Shown: positions 8,440 to 18,400 of the stretch, piece after piece
Layout of the letters: each line of letters opens with the position of its first letter
Numbering within the stretch: the stretch's first letter is position 1
Assembly: GCF_001618685.1 (NCBI RefSeq)
Contig: NZ_CP014342.1
Coordinates: forward strand, 1,488,001 to 1,552,000
Direction: 5' to 3'
Length of the DNA stretch: 64,000 nt
DNA from: Geobacillus subterraneus
GTDB lineage: Bacteria; Bacillota; Bacilli; Bacillales; Anoxybacillaceae
Translations under genes and position numbers: made by a program
The notes under the pieces: model-generated
Database searches by the model: none
What the model was told of the DNA's origin: nothing
The model's input: only the letters and a program-made list of their open reading frames with translations

Positions 8440-9450
8440 ATGCTGCCAAAAACAAATGAGCAAGGCTTTTTTGAGATCCGCCTTGAGTCGATCGGCGGGC
8501 TCGGGGCAAACTTGGCGGGAAAAATGCTCGCTGAGGCCGGAGTGTTATGGTCGGGACTGAATGGGGCAAACTTTTCCTCGTACGGTTCCGAGAAAAAAGG
8601 AACACCGGTCAAAAGCTTTATCCGCTTTTGCGAGCCGCAGATTGAAATTCGCGACCATAGCCCGATTGCCACCCCGCACGTCATCGGTGTGTTTCACGAG
8701 GCGCTCGCTAAAATGGTCGATGTGACGAGCGGCCTTGTCGCTGACGGGACGGTAGTCGTCAACTCAACGCGCGGATTTGATGACATTCGCCGCGACTTGC
8801 GCCTTCCTTACGGGACGTTAGTGACAGTCGATGCGCTCGGCATCGCCGTTGAGGAACAGGTGAAAATCAATACGCCGATGATAGGAGCGCTGTTGCGTGT
8901 TTGTCCCTTCATCCAACCGGAAGCGATGGAGGTGGTGATTCGCCAGACGTTCGCCACAAAAGCGCCGCATCTCGTCGAAGCGAATCTTCGTGCTTTTCGT
9001 CGCGGGTATGAGGAAGTGCACATTCAAACAGTTCCCGCTCCGGCGGAGGAAAGAACGTTCGTCCGCCCGGCTCCTCGATTTGGCTATGAAACGCAGCTGA
9101 TCGGTGGGGTTATTGTCGCTGGCGGAAATAGTTTGTTGAAAAATGTAAGCGGTTCCCGGCAGGGGTTTTTGCCGCGTTGGGAAGCCGATAAATGCATTCA
9201 TTGCGTCGCCTGTGACAACGTCTGTCCCGACCTTTGCTTCGTCTGGGAGGAACGGGTGGACAAAAAAGGGCGCAAACAGATGTTTTTAGCCGGCATTGAC
9301 TATCAATATTGCAAAGGCTGTTTAAAATGTGTTGAAGCGTGTCCGACAGCTGCGCTTGTGGCCGAACGGGAAACGCCCGGGTTCGCCGAAGCGCATTCGT
9401 TGAAACATTCGTTTTCGTTCATGAAAGGGGGAATGGAAGCATGGCAATGA
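8440..9450 (+). CDS. 2-oxoacid:ferredoxin oxidoreductase, gamma subunit fused to a 2x[4Fe-4S] ferredoxin domain
   Basis: The 336-residue protein combines a gamma-type domain (residues 10-185, starting IRLESIGGLGANLAGKML) with a C-terminal bacterial ferredoxin domain carrying two Cys-rich motifs, CIHCVACDNVCPD and YCKGCLKCVEACPTA, for two [4Fe-4S] clusters. With the next gene it should form a pyruvate- or 2-oxoacid:ferredoxin oxidoreductase that oxidises 2-oxoacid plus CoA to acyl-CoA and CO2 while reducing ferredoxin. The start at 8440 gives 7-8 nt spacing from GGGAGGGG; an ATG 6 nt earlier would be too close. The stop overlaps the next start by 10 nt, so the two are translationally coupled. 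Confidence 0.85.
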   Translation: MLPKTNEQGFFEIRLESIGGLGANLAGKMLAEAGVLWSGLNGANFSSYGSEKKGTPVKSFIRFCEPQIEIRDHSPIATPHVIGVFHEALAKMVDVTSGLVADGTVVVNSTRGFDDIRRDLRLPYGTLVTVDALGIAVEEQVKINTPMIGALLRVCPFIQPEAMEVVIRQTFATKAPHLVEANLRAFRRGYEEVHIQTVPAPAEERTFVRPAPRFGYETQLIGGVIVAGGNSLLKNVSGSRQGFLPRWEADKCIHCVACDNVCPDLCFVWEERVDKKGRKQMFLAGIDYQYCKGCLKCVEACPTAALVAERETPGFAEAHSLKHSFSFMKGGMEAWQ

Positions 9451-11735
9451 TTGAAAAAGATATTGAGATGACCAACCGAGCGGTGCAAGAGACGACGTTT
9501 GCCTCCGGCAATGAAATGGCGGCGTTAGCGGCGAGCCAAATTAACTATCACATTATGGGCTACTTCCCGATCACGCCGTCAACGGAAATCGCCCAGCTGC
9601 TCGATCAAATGAAAGGGCGGGGCGAGCATGAAACGAAGCTCATTCCAGCAGATGGCGAGCACGGTTCAGCGGGGATTTGCTACGGCGCGTCGCTCATGGG
9701 GGCGCGCGTGCTGAACGCCACGAGCGCCAACGGGCTGATGTACATGCTTGAACAGCTGCCGGTGCAATCAGGCACCCGTTTTCCGATGGTGCTGAATCTC
9801 GTCACCCGCTCGGTCAGCGGCCCGCTTGATATTCACGGCGACCATTCCGATTTGTATTTTACGCTCAACACCGGCTGGGTCGTGCTGCTGGCCCGCACGC
9901 CGCAAGCGGTTTACGATATGAACGTCATGGCGCTCAAAATCGCCGAGCATGAGGACGTCCGCCTGCCGGTCATCATCGCGTACGACGGGTTTTTCACCTC
10001 GCACCAAAAACGGAAAGTACATTATTTTCGCGATCGGGAAACGGTGCAGGGGTTCATCGGCCCGCGCAAAGAAGGGTTCCCGACAGCGGCTGATCCGAAA
10101 CGGCCTGTGACGATCGGGGCGCATATGGGCGGGGATGATTTGATCAACAACCATTATCAACAGTCCGTTGCTTTGTACCGGGCTGGCGATGTGTTCCGGC
10201 AGGTGGCCGCGGAATATGAAGCATGGTCGGGGCGCCGCTATGAGCCGCTCGATTTATACCGGATGGAAGATGCCGAAGTGGCGCTGTTTTTGCTCAACTC
10301 CGCAGCAGAGACAGCGAAAGATGTAGCTGATCGTCTGCGTAAACAAGGGGTGAAGGCGGGCGTCATCAGCCCGAACATCATTCGTCCGTTTCCGGCCGAG
10401 GAGATCCGCCAGGCGCTGAAACATGTGAAAGCGCTGTTGATCGGCGAGCGGGCCGATTCGTACGGGGCGCACGGGGCGAACATGACGCATGAAGTGAAAG
10501 CGGCGCTGCAGGAAGACCAAAACAATCAAACGATCGTATTAAGCCGCGTTTACGGCCTTGGCGGCAAAGATTTTTACGCCGAAGATGCCGAAGCGTTGTT
10601 CCGGATGGCCATTGATGCGATGGAAAAAGGAAAAGCGGAAAAAACGTTTGATTATTTCGGCCACGTCCCCGGACGTCTTGAACGGCAACCGAAACGGCTG
10701 CTTGAACCGCTTCATGGCGATGCGTTTCGCAGCGGGCTCATCCACGTGACGGTCGACGACAAAACGAAACGGCTAAACGTTAAAATCCCGCCGCTGCGGG
10801 CGTTGACGGCCAAGCCGAAGCGGCTCGCCCCAGGGCACGGGGCATGCCCGGGATGCGGTATTTTCCCGGGGCTCGAGCTGTTTTTCAAAGGAATTGAAGG
10901 CGATATCGTCGTCTTGTTCCAAACCGGGTGCGCGTATGTCGTTTCCGCCGCGTATCCGTACAGCTCGCATAAACAAACGATGGTGCACAATTTGTTCCAA
11001 AACGGGGCGGCCACGCTCTCCGGCATGGTCGAAGCGTTCTTTGAACTGAAGCGGCGCGGCGAGCTTGACGTCTCGGATGATGTCACGTTTGTCATGGTCA
11101 CCGGCGACGGCGGGATGGACATCGGCATGGGGTCGGCTATCGGGGCGGCGCTGCGCAACCATAAGCTGATCATCATTGAATACGACAATGAAGGCTATAT
11201 GAACACCGGGGCGCAAATGTCGTACTCGACCCCAATGGGACATATGACCACGACGACCGGGGTCGGGAAAGGACAGCGCGGAAAATCGTTCCATCATAAA
11301 GATACGCCGCAAATCATGGCAGCGACGAACATCCCGTACGTCTTCACCGGAACGGAAGCGTTTCCGCAAGATTTGGTGAAAAAAGCAGCGAAAGCGCAAT
11401 GGTATGCACAGCATGAAGGAACGGTGTACGGCAAGCTGCTCATTACTTGTCCGCTTAACTGGAAGTCAGAAGAACGGTACGGGGAAACCATTTTGCAGGC
11501 GGCGGTGAATTCGTGCTTTTTCCCGCTGTACGAAGTCGAACGGGGGAAAACGACGATCACGTACGACCCGGAGGCGAAAGGACGCCGCGTCCCGTTGAGG
11601 GAATGGCTGAAATATATGGGAAAAACGAAACATTTGCTCCGAAAAGAAAACGAAGATTTGTTGCGCGAGTTGGAGGAGGAAGTCGAACGAAGATGGACGA
11701 TCTTAAAAGCGAAGCATGAACATCCGTATCTATAA
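9441..11735 (+). CDS. 2-oxoacid:ferredoxin oxidoreductase, fused alpha and beta subunits
   Basis: This 764-residue protein joins the alpha (pyrimidine-binding) part, with YFPITPSTEIAQ and PADGEHGSAG in the first 80 residues and a transketolase-C-like domain near 290-400, to the beta (thiamine diphosphate) part. The beta part shows GHGACPGCGIF near 465 and the TPP/Mg motif GDGGMDIGMGSAIG ending in NEGYMNTGAQ. In many archaea alpha and beta are separate, so this is a fused form, and its ferredoxin and gamma functions lie in the preceding gene. The enzyme is cytoplasmic. Substrate (pyruvate, 2-oxoglutarate or branched-chain 2-oxoacid) is not decided by sequence reading. Confidence 0.87.
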   Translation: MAMIEKDIEMTNRAVQETTFASGNEMAALAASQINYHIMGYFPITPSTEIAQLLDQMKGRGEHETKLIPADGEHGSAGICYGASLMGARVLNATSANGLMYMLEQLPVQSGTRFPMVLNLVTRSVSGPLDIHGDHSDLYFTLNTGWVVLLARTPQAVYDMNVMALKIAEHEDVRLPVIIAYDGFFTSHQKRKVHYFRDRETVQGFIGPRKEGFPTAADPKRPVTIGAHMGGDDLINNHYQQSVALYRAGDVFRQVAAEYEAWSGRRYEPLDLYRMEDAEVALFLLNSAAETAKDVADRLRKQGVKAGVISPNIIRPFPAEEIRQALKHVKALLIGERADSYGAHGANMTHEVKAALQEDQNNQTIVLSRVYGLGGKDFYAEDAEALFRMAIDAMEKGKAEKTFDYFGHVPGRLERQPKRLLEPLHGDAFRSGLIHVTVDDKTKRLNVKIPPLRALTAKPKRLAPGHGACPGCGIFPGLELFFKGIEGDIVVLFQTGCAYVVSAAYPYSSHKQTMVHNLFQNGAATLSGMVEAFFELKRRGELDVSDDVTFVMVTGDGGMDIGMGSAIGAALRNHKLIIIEYDNEGYMNTGAQMSYSTPMGHMTTTTGVGKGQRGKSFHHKDTPQIMAATNIPYVFTGTEAFPQDLVKKAAKAQWYAQHEGTVYGKLLITCPLNWKSEERYGETILQAAVNSCFFPLYEVERGKTTITYDPEAKGRRVPLREWLKYMGKTKHLLRKENEDLLRELEEEVERRWTILKAKHEHPYL

Positions 11736-11746
11736 AAGGATTACTG

Positions 11747-11776
11747 CAGCACGCCGCGCGCGTGCTGTTTTTTTTT
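11747..11776 (+). terminator. Terminator after oxidoreductase operon
   Basis: CAGCACG, a 7-nt GC-rich loop, CGTGCTG and nine T. Confidence 0.9.
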
Positions 11777-11794
11777 GCGCTTCCCTGTCGGCGG

Positions 11795-11838
11795 TGTGAT
11801 ATGACTCACAACGATGGAGATGCTGCACACAGTATAAT
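11795..11838 (+). promoter_or_regulatory. Fnr box and -10 element of the hemerythrin gene
   Basis: TGTGA-TATGAC-TCACA at 11795-11810 is a perfect Crp/Fnr-family palindrome (half-sites TGTGA/TCACA, 6-bp spacer), identical to the Bacillus Fnr consensus. TATAAT follows at 11833-11838. With a start site about 7 bp further on, the palindrome centre is near -42, the position for class II activation, and there is no sigma-A -35 box. This points to induction by Fnr when oxygen is low. Confidence 0.8.
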
Positions 11839-11873
11839 GGAAACAACGGACGGATCATAAAAAGGAGGAATCG

Positions 11874-12404
11874 ATGATGCATTCATTTTGCCATATGGGC
11901 GGCCCTGAAGGGGTGAAACTATGCGCCGGACTGGCGCAATTAAAACAAGAACACGGCCCGCTGCGCGTCCAAATGGAGCAGCTGCTTGCCACAGCGGAAG
12001 CGATCGGCCAAGGGACAGATGACCGCAACTGGCGCGAGCCGCTCGCTGATTTGAGAGAAAAAGTTGAATCGTTCGTCGCCGCTCTAGATCCGCATTCGGA
12101 GCGGGAAGAAGGCGTATTGTTCCCGATGATGGCTCGGTACATCGGGCGGACGACCGGCCCTATTGCCGTCATGGAATACGAACACGAACAGGCGAAAGCG
12201 CGCCTTTCCATGTTTTTAGAAAAGACCGCCCAGCTGCCGGAGAACATCGACAGCAGACAGGCGTTGATGCTTGCCGGCGCGGTCATCGAGGCGCATCACA
12301 TTTTGGATGAGCACTTCATGAAAGAGGAGAACGTGCTCTTCCCGATGGCCGAGCGGCTGTTGTCCGATGCGGAGAAAGAAGAGCTGTTTGCGCGCATTAA
12401 CTAA
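11874..12404 (+). CDS. Hemerythrin-like HHE domain protein
   Basis: The 176-residue protein is a four-helix hemerythrin-like protein that probably binds a non-haem di-iron centre. Candidate ligands are His27 (LKQEHGPL), His74 and Glu78 (DPHSEREEGVLFP), His104 (EYEHEQAK), His141/His142 (EAHHILDEHF) and Glu in KEENVLFPM. The repeated E..VLFPM motif at about 80 and 153 is typical of HHE proteins. Such proteins handle O2 or NO or repair Fe-S centres. Its Fnr-type promoter and position between an Fe-S oxidoreductase and nitrate reductase suggest a role under oxygen limitation or nitrosative stress (inference). AAAGGAGG lies upstream of the ATG pair at 11874/11877. Confidence 0.87.
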   Translation: MMHSFCHMGGPEGVKLCAGLAQLKQEHGPLRVQMEQLLATAEAIGQGTDDRNWREPLADLREKVESFVAALDPHSEREEGVLFPMMARYIGRTTGPIAVMEYEHEQAKARLSMFLEKTAQLPENIDSRQALMLAGAVIEAHHILDEHFMKEENVLFPMAERLLSDAEKEELFARIN

Positions 12405-12416
12405 GTAACAAATGGA

Positions 12417-12454
12417 AAACAGGATGCCCCAAACGACGGGCATCCTGTTTTTTA
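12417..12454. terminator. Terminator between hemerythrin gene and narI
   Basis: AAAACAGGATGCCC and GGGCATCCTGTTTTTT form a long stem with an 8-nt loop. It follows the hemerythrin stop directly and can also stop convergent nar transcription. The spacer 12455-12620 shows nothing else. Confidence 0.85.
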
Positions 12455-12620
12455 TTATTGGTTCATTTATTGGCAGGTTGTTATGCATGATCGTTAGGAT
12501 ATGCGGAAGCGCACGTTGTTTCGTTTCCGCCGCCGTTAAAGTTGACAGGCCGGCTGTTAGGCAATCGGTTTGCCCCCGCCTGTTCAGTTTAGGGTTCCTG
12601 ATGTGACGCACGCCGCTCGC

Positions 12621-13325
12621 TTATTTGGCGCGGTTGAACGGCTCTGCTTGTTTTGGCATTCGCTTCCGATAGACGACGTAGCTGCGCTGCAAGTAGCGGA
12701 GCGGAAAGCTGAACACGTGAACGAGGCGGGTGAACGGCCAGACAGCGAACAAACCGAATGCAGCGAGAATATGAATTTGAAACCAAAGCGGCACCGTTTC
12801 CATATAAGCTGGGTTCGGACGGAATGTAAGAAGGCCGCGAAACCACGGGCCGATCGTCGTCCGGTAATCAAACCCGTGCGAATCGATGTTCAGAAACGTT
12901 GATGACAGCCCGCTGGCGATGACAGCGAGCAAAAATCCAAGAGCAACCCAATCGCCGGTGCTGCTTGTCGCCCGCACGCGCTTTACCGTGAGGCGGCGGC
13001 GGAACAGGATCACTAAACCAACGAAGGCCGCCAAACCAGCCGGAATGCCGCCCGCCAAGGCGATGACGTGGTACATCTCCTCCGTAACGCCTAACGCCGT
13101 GTAAAACGGTTCCGGAATGAGAATGCCCATCACGTGGCCGACGAAGACGAACAAAATGCCCCAGTGGAAGAGAAGGCTTCCAAGGCGCAATTGCCGTTTT
13201 TCGAGCAGTTCGCTTGATTTGGATGTCCAGCCGAACTGATCGCGCTGGTAGCGCCAAACATGGCCGGCGATAAAGAGCACAAGCGACAAATAAGGAACGA
13301 TCACCCAGAGAAATTGGCTAACCAT
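12621..13325 (-). CDS. narI: Respiratory nitrate reductase gamma subunit (cytochrome b)
   Basis: NarI (234 residues) is the membrane anchor that takes electrons from menaquinol through two haems b and passes them to NarH. Five hydrophobic segments are visible, at about residues 5-25, 50-70, 85-108, 126-146 and 183-205. Likely haem ligands are His53 (LLFHWGI) and His64 (VGHVMG) in helix II, and His185 (FQIHILAAFG) with His201 (RLVHVFS) in helix V. It is the last gene of narGHJI and its start overlaps the narJ stop by 25 nt. AGGAAGTG lies upstream of the ATG. Length and topology match the Bacillus family. Confidence 0.95.
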   Translation of the reverse strand: MVSQFLWVIVPYLSLVLFIAGHVWRYQRDQFGWTSKSSELLEKRQLRLGSLLFHWGILFVFVGHVMGILIPEPFYTALGVTEEMYHVIALAGGIPAGLAAFVGLVILFRRRLTVKRVRATSSTGDWVALGFLLAVIASGLSSTFLNIDSHGFDYRTTIGPWFRGLLTFRPNPAYMETVPLWFQIHILAAFGLFAVWPFTRLVHVFSFPLRYLQRSYVVYRKRMPKQAEPFNRAK

Positions 13326-13876
13326 GCCGTTGCACTTCCTTTCGGGATCGGCGTGACGCCGAGTTGGATAAAGGTAACGTCGAGCGTTTCAAATAGCTGT
13401 ACGTACGGGCTGCCGGCGGCTGCCAACCGCTCGCCGATTTCGCGGATATGGCCGGCATAATCGGCGAGCAAGGAAATGGCATGAGGCTCCTCCGCATAGG
13501 CGAGAAATTCGAGCATGAGCGGCAAGTAGTCGGGCAGCTCGCGGTCGGAGACGGCGAATCCGGCCGCCTCGTAGCGCGCTTTTAAGGCGACGAGCTCGAT
13601 TCCGCGCTCGCGTTGTTCACCGTTTGTCATATACGTAAGATACAAATTCGTTTTTTTGCCGAAATCAAATGTTTCGACATATTGCTCCATCCGCTCTCGA
13701 GCCGAGGTGGCCGCAAGCTGTTCGGCCACTGCCAAAAGCGGCGTACGGACGGTTTCATCCTCGAGCGAACGGATGGCCTCGAGGCAGTCGGGAAGCGATT
13801 CAGCCCACTGTTCGTCCGGATAGGACAACAGATAGGACACACATAAAAAGACAATTTGCCGTTGTTCGCTGTTCAT
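13301..13876 (-). CDS. narJ: Nitrate reductase assembly chaperone
   Basis: NarJ (191 residues) is a soluble, all-helical TorD/NarJ-type chaperone required to insert the molybdenum cofactor into NarG and to attach NarGH to NarI. Family-like segments include LLSYPDEQWAESLP, DFGKKTNLYLTYMTNGEQRERG and DYLPLMLEFLAY. The start at 13876 is supported by GGAGG 8-9 nt upstream; an open frame extends to 14095 but overlaps narH and has no ribosome binding site. It lies 52 nt after narH and overlaps narI. Confidence 0.93.
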   Translation of the reverse strand: MNSEQRQIVFLCVSYLLSYPDEQWAESLPDCLEAIRSLEDETVRTPLLAVAEQLAATSARERMEQYVETFDFGKKTNLYLTYMTNGEQRERGIELVALKARYEAAGFAVSDRELPDYLPLMLEFLAYAEEPHAISLLADYAGHIREIGERLAAAGSPYVQLFETLDVTFIQLGVTPIPKGSATAWLANFSG

Positions 13877-13928
13877 CGTGCATCCTCCATTTTTGTTGTG
13901 TAAGGGGAAGGGGGGCATGGCCCCGCCC

Positions 13929-15401
13929 TCATGAAAGCGTGCCGCAGGCGCCTGGACCGCCGGCAAATGCAAGCCCGCAGCTGCCTTGTTCGGCGTAGAG
14001 GTCAGCGACTTCCTCGCGATGCGATGCCGGAATGACGAAGCGGTCTTCGTATTTGGCAATCGCGAGCAAACGGTACATCTCTTCAATGTCTTCACGGCTT
14101 AAGCCGAGCGACTCAATGAGGCGGATGTCCGGCTGTTTGTTCGTTTGTTTCGCCCGCATATACGAACGCATCGCCGCCATTTTTTTCAATGTCGTGCGGA
14201 TGTGCGCCGTATCGCCCGCCGTCAGCAAATTCGCCAAATATTCGATCGGAATGCGCATTTCATCAATGGCCGGGAAGATGTCATCGGCGCTCGCTTGGCT
14301 TCCTTTTCCTTCGATCGTATTCATGATCGGGCTCAGCGGCGGAATGTACCATACCATTGGCAGCGTCCGGTATTCCGGATGCAGCGGCAAAGCGATTTTC
14401 CAGTCGACGATCATTTTGTAAATCGGCGAGCGCTGCGCCGCGGCAATCCATTCATCCGGGATGCCGGCTTTTTTCGCCTCAGCGATGACAGTCGGATCGT
14501 TCGGGTCAAGGAAAATATCCAGTTGGGCATGGTACAGCTGTTTCTCATCGGCGACGCTCGCCGCTTCTTTTACTTGATCCGCATCATACAGCATGACGCC
14601 GATGTAGCGGATGCGGCCGACGCACGTTTCCGAGCAAATGGTCGGCAGGCCGGCTTCGATGCGCGGGAAACAGAGCGTACATTTTTCCGCTTTGTTCGTT
14701 TGCCAGTTGAAATATACTTTTTTGTACGGGCAGCTCGTGACGCAATACCGCCAAGCGCGGCAGGCGTTTTGGTCGACGAGGACGATGCCGTCCTCGTCGC
14801 GTTTGTACATGGCGCCCGACGGGCAGCTCGATACGCATGACGGATTGAGGCAATGTTCGCAAATGCGCGGCAAATACATCATAAAGACATCCTCAAATTC
14901 CGCTTGGATCACCTGCTCCATTTTGACAACGTTCGGATCACGCAAACCGGTGATATGGGCGCCGGCCAGGTCGTCTTCCCAGTTCGGCCCCCACGATACT
15001 TCCATCCATTCGCCGGTGATGGACGATTTCGGCCGGGCGACCGGCTGATGCCGTTTTTGCGGGCTGTTCGTCAATGTTTCGTAGTCGTAGTTCCACGGTT
15101 CGTAGTAATCATCGATCGTCGGCTGGTACGGGTTGTAGAACAAGTTGACGAGCCGCATCGCTTTTGAGCCGGACTTTAGCCGCAATTCGCCGTCTTTTAA
15201 CTCCCAGCCGCCTTTATATTTCTCTTGGTCTTCCCACTGTTTCGGATAGCCGATCCCCGGCTTTGTTTCGACGTTGTTAAAGTACATATATTCCGCACCG
15301 GGACGGTTCGTCCACGTGTTTTTGCATGTGACGCTGCACGTGTGGCAGCCGATGCATTTATCCAAGTTCATGACCATGCCGACTTGCGCTTTAATCTTCA
15401 A
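13929..15401 (-). CDS. narH: Respiratory nitrate reductase beta subunit (Fe-S protein)
   Basis: NarH (490 residues) transfers electrons from NarI to NarG on the inner face of the membrane. It has four cysteine groups: CIGCHTCSVTC near the start, CEHCLNPSCVSSCP, CRAWRYCVTSCP and CTLC...CSETC. The Trp in CRAWRYC replaces a cysteine and gives the expected [3Fe-4S] cluster next to three [4Fe-4S] clusters. The start is TTG at 15401: GAGGAGG lies 9 nt upstream and translation then begins MKIKAQVGMVMN, as in B. subtilis. A TTG 9 nt earlier touches the ribosome binding site. Start and narG stop overlap by 11 nt. Confidence 0.95.
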   Translation of the reverse strand: MKIKAQVGMVMNLDKCIGCHTCSVTCKNTWTNRPGAEYMYFNNVETKPGIGYPKQWEDQEKYKGGWELKDGELRLKSGSKAMRLVNLFYNPYQPTIDDYYEPWNYDYETLTNSPQKRHQPVARPKSSITGEWMEVSWGPNWEDDLAGAHITGLRDPNVVKMEQVIQAEFEDVFMMYLPRICEHCLNPSCVSSCPSGAMYKRDEDGIVLVDQNACRAWRYCVTSCPYKKVYFNWQTNKAEKCTLCFPRIEAGLPTICSETCVGRIRYIGVMLYDADQVKEAASVADEKQLYHAQLDIFLDPNDPTVIAEAKKAGIPDEWIAAAQRSPIYKMIVDWKIALPLHPEYRTLPMVWYIPPLSPIMNTIEGKGSQASADDIFPAIDEMRIPIEYLANLLTAGDTAHIRTTLKKMAAMRSYMRAKQTNKQPDIRLIESLGLSREDIEEMYRLLAIAKYEDRFVIPASHREEVADLYAEQGSCGLAFAGGPGACGTLS

Positions 15402-18400
15402 GCCAATCAACCTCCTCTAATTTGCGGATGACAACGAACAAGTCGCGTTGGTTGCCCGTCGGTCCGTAATAGTTGAATCCGTAGCTTAATTGCGCGTATC
15501 CGCCGATCATATGCGTCGGTTTCACATGGATGCGTGTCGGGCTGTTGTGCGTGCCGCCGCGGTTGTTCGTCAGCTTCGTGCCCGGCACGTTAATATGGCG
15601 GTCTTGCGCGTGGTGCATAAACGCCATGCCGCGCGGCAGCCGGTGCGAGACGACGGCGCGGGCGACGACGACGCCGTTTTCGTTGAAACATTCAATCCAG
15701 TCGTTGTCGTTGATGCCGGCTTCGGCCGCATCATCTTTGTTCATCCACACGGTCGGCCCGCCGCGGAACAGCGTCAACATCGGCAAGGAGTCGAAATACA
15801 TGCTGTGGATCGACCATTTGTTATGCGGCGTCAAATAGTTCAAGATGACTTCCTTTCCGTTTTCTTTCGGGCGTTTGTTTGAAAACGGACGGTGCGGCAA
15901 CATCGGCTTGAACGTCGCCATCGTTTCGCCAAACTCGCGCATCAGTTCATGATCGATGTAAAACGACTGCCGGCCGGTCAACGTCCGCCACGGGATGAGC
16001 CGTTCGACGTTCGTCGTAAACGGCGAGTAGCGCCGCCCGCCTTTTTCCGAGCCGCTGAACGCCGGCGAGGTGATGACCGTTTTCGGCTGGGCGGTGATTT
16101 GTTCAAACGTAAAGCATTCTTCCTCGCGTTCTTTCGCTAAATCGGCCAATTTCAAATCCGTCTTTTTCTCAAGCGCCTCCCACGCTTTCACCGCCATTTT
16201 GCCGTTTGTAGTTGATGACAGCGTCAAAATCGCTTCAGCCGCTTTTTTCGCTTCGCTGATATCCGGGCAGCCGTCGGCGATGGAAGCGCGCCGGACAGTG
16301 CCGAGCCGGCGTTTCAACTGTTCATACTCGTCTTTCGCTGACCAGGCAATCCCTTTTGTGCCGATCGGCTGGCGGGCGACGTTCGGACCCAGGGCGGTCA
16401 TTTGATCGTAAATGAGCGTATAGTCGCGCTCGATGACATGAATGTTCGGCATCGTTTTGCCCGGAATCGGTTCAGTTTCGCCTTTGCTCCAGTCTTTCAC
16501 TTCACCGAACGGCTGCGCCAGCTCTTGCGCCGTATCGTGCAACAGCGGAGTGGCGACGACTTCTTTCATCGGCTTTAAGCCGGCTTGTTTGGCGACATCA
16601 GATACGGCTTTCGCAAGTGATTTGAAAATATCCCAGTCCGAGCGCGCTTCCCAGAGCGGAGGCACGGCTGGATTGAACGGATGGACGAACGGATGCATAT
16701 CCGTGCTGCTTAAGTCATGTTTTTCATACCATGTCGCTGCCGGCAGGACGACATCGGAGTAGAGCGCGGTGCCGGCCATGCGGAAGTCCAGGTTGACAAG
16801 CAGATCGAGCTTGCCTTCCGGCGCTTCATCGCGCCAGCGGATTTCTTCCGGGCGCAGGCTGTTGCGGTCATCGTTTAACAAGCCGTTCGTCGTGCCAAGC
16901 AAATGTTTTAAGAAGTATTCGTGCCCTTTGCCGGAGCTTGAGATTAAGTTGGCGCGCCAGACGATCAAGTTGCGCGGAAAATTCGCCTCGTTGTCCGGAT
17001 CTTCGATCGCAAACTGCAATTCTTTCTTTTTCAGCTGTTTCGCAACATAGGCGCCGATCTCTTCCGGCGTGCGGGCTCCATGGCTTACTGCTTCGTTGTA
17101 CAGCTCGATGCCGTTTTTGTTAAACGTCGGGTACGACGGCAGCCAGCCAAGCCGCGCGGCCAAGACGTTGTAATCGCCAGGGTGTGAATAGCGCGCTTTT
17201 TTGGCCAGCGGTGAGATGAGCTCATCGACCGGCCGCTCTTCATAGCGCCATTGGTCGGTCGCAAAGTAAAAGAATGACGTGCCGTTTTGCAATTTCGCCG
17301 GTCCGACCCAGTCGCGAGCAGTGGCGATCGTCTGCCATCCTTCCGCCGGGCGCAGCTTTTCTTGCCCGACGTAATGGGCCCAACCGCCGCCATTCACCCC
17401 TTGGGCGCCGACGAACAAGACAAGGTTCAAGACGGCGCGGTAAATCGTATCGGAGTTGAACCAATGGTTGATCCCGGCGCCGACGATGATCATCGACCGG
17501 CCGTTTGTGTCGATCGCGTTGTCGGCAAACTCACGGGCGATTTTCACGACGAGTTCGCGGTCGACGCCGGTGATCGCTTCTTGCCACGCCGGGGTGAACG
17601 GCACCTCGTCATCATACGAGCGGGCAACGACACCGCCGATGCCGCGGTCGATGCCGTAGTTGGCCAAAATCAAGTCATAGACGGTCGTGACATAAACGTC
17701 GCCCGCTTCGGTGTGCACTTTTTTCACCGGGACCGCGCGTTCGATCGTTTTTCCGCCCTCAGCGGTGAAATACGGAAGCTTTATCGACATGACCTCATCT
17801 TCGCTTCCTAAAAACGACAGGCGCGGCTCAAGCGGCTGTTTCGTTTCCTCATCAACAAGGTGCAAGTTCCATTTTCCTTTGTCTTCCCAGCGCGTGCCGA
17901 TCGTTCCGTTCGGCACGGCAAACGTGCCGGTGTTCTCGTCATAGATGACCGGTTTCCATTCGGCGTTTCCCGTTTGTTTGCCAAGATCTTTCGCCAATAA
18001 GAAGCGGCCGGCCGTCCATGCGCCACCGTCTTGTTTTAACGTGACGACAAATGGAAAATCGGTGTATGTTTTCGCATATTGTTCAAAATACGGGACAGTC
18101 CGTTTGACATAATATTCGTTTAAAATGACGTGCCCCATCGCCATCGCTAAAGCGCCGTCCGTTCCTTGTTTCACCGACAGCCAATCGTCGGCAAATTTCG
18201 TCGACTCGGCGTAATCCGGGCTGACGGACACGACTTTCGTGCCGCGGTAGCGCACTTCCGCTAAAAAGTGGGCGTCCGGCGTTCGGGTGAGCGGGACGTT
18301 TGAGCCCCACGTGATGATGTAGCCGGCGTTGTACCAGTCGCTCGATTCCGGCACGTCCGTTTGGTCGCCCCAAATTTGCGGCGATGCCGGCGGCAAGTCG

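Noticed and set aside
17085-17811. Long open frames on the plus strand inside narG, and similar antisense frames in the cob and TPR genes
   Set aside because: They lie opposite well-identified genes, lack ribosome binding sites and have Arg/Ala/Ser-rich composition typical of antisense frames in GC-rich DNA.
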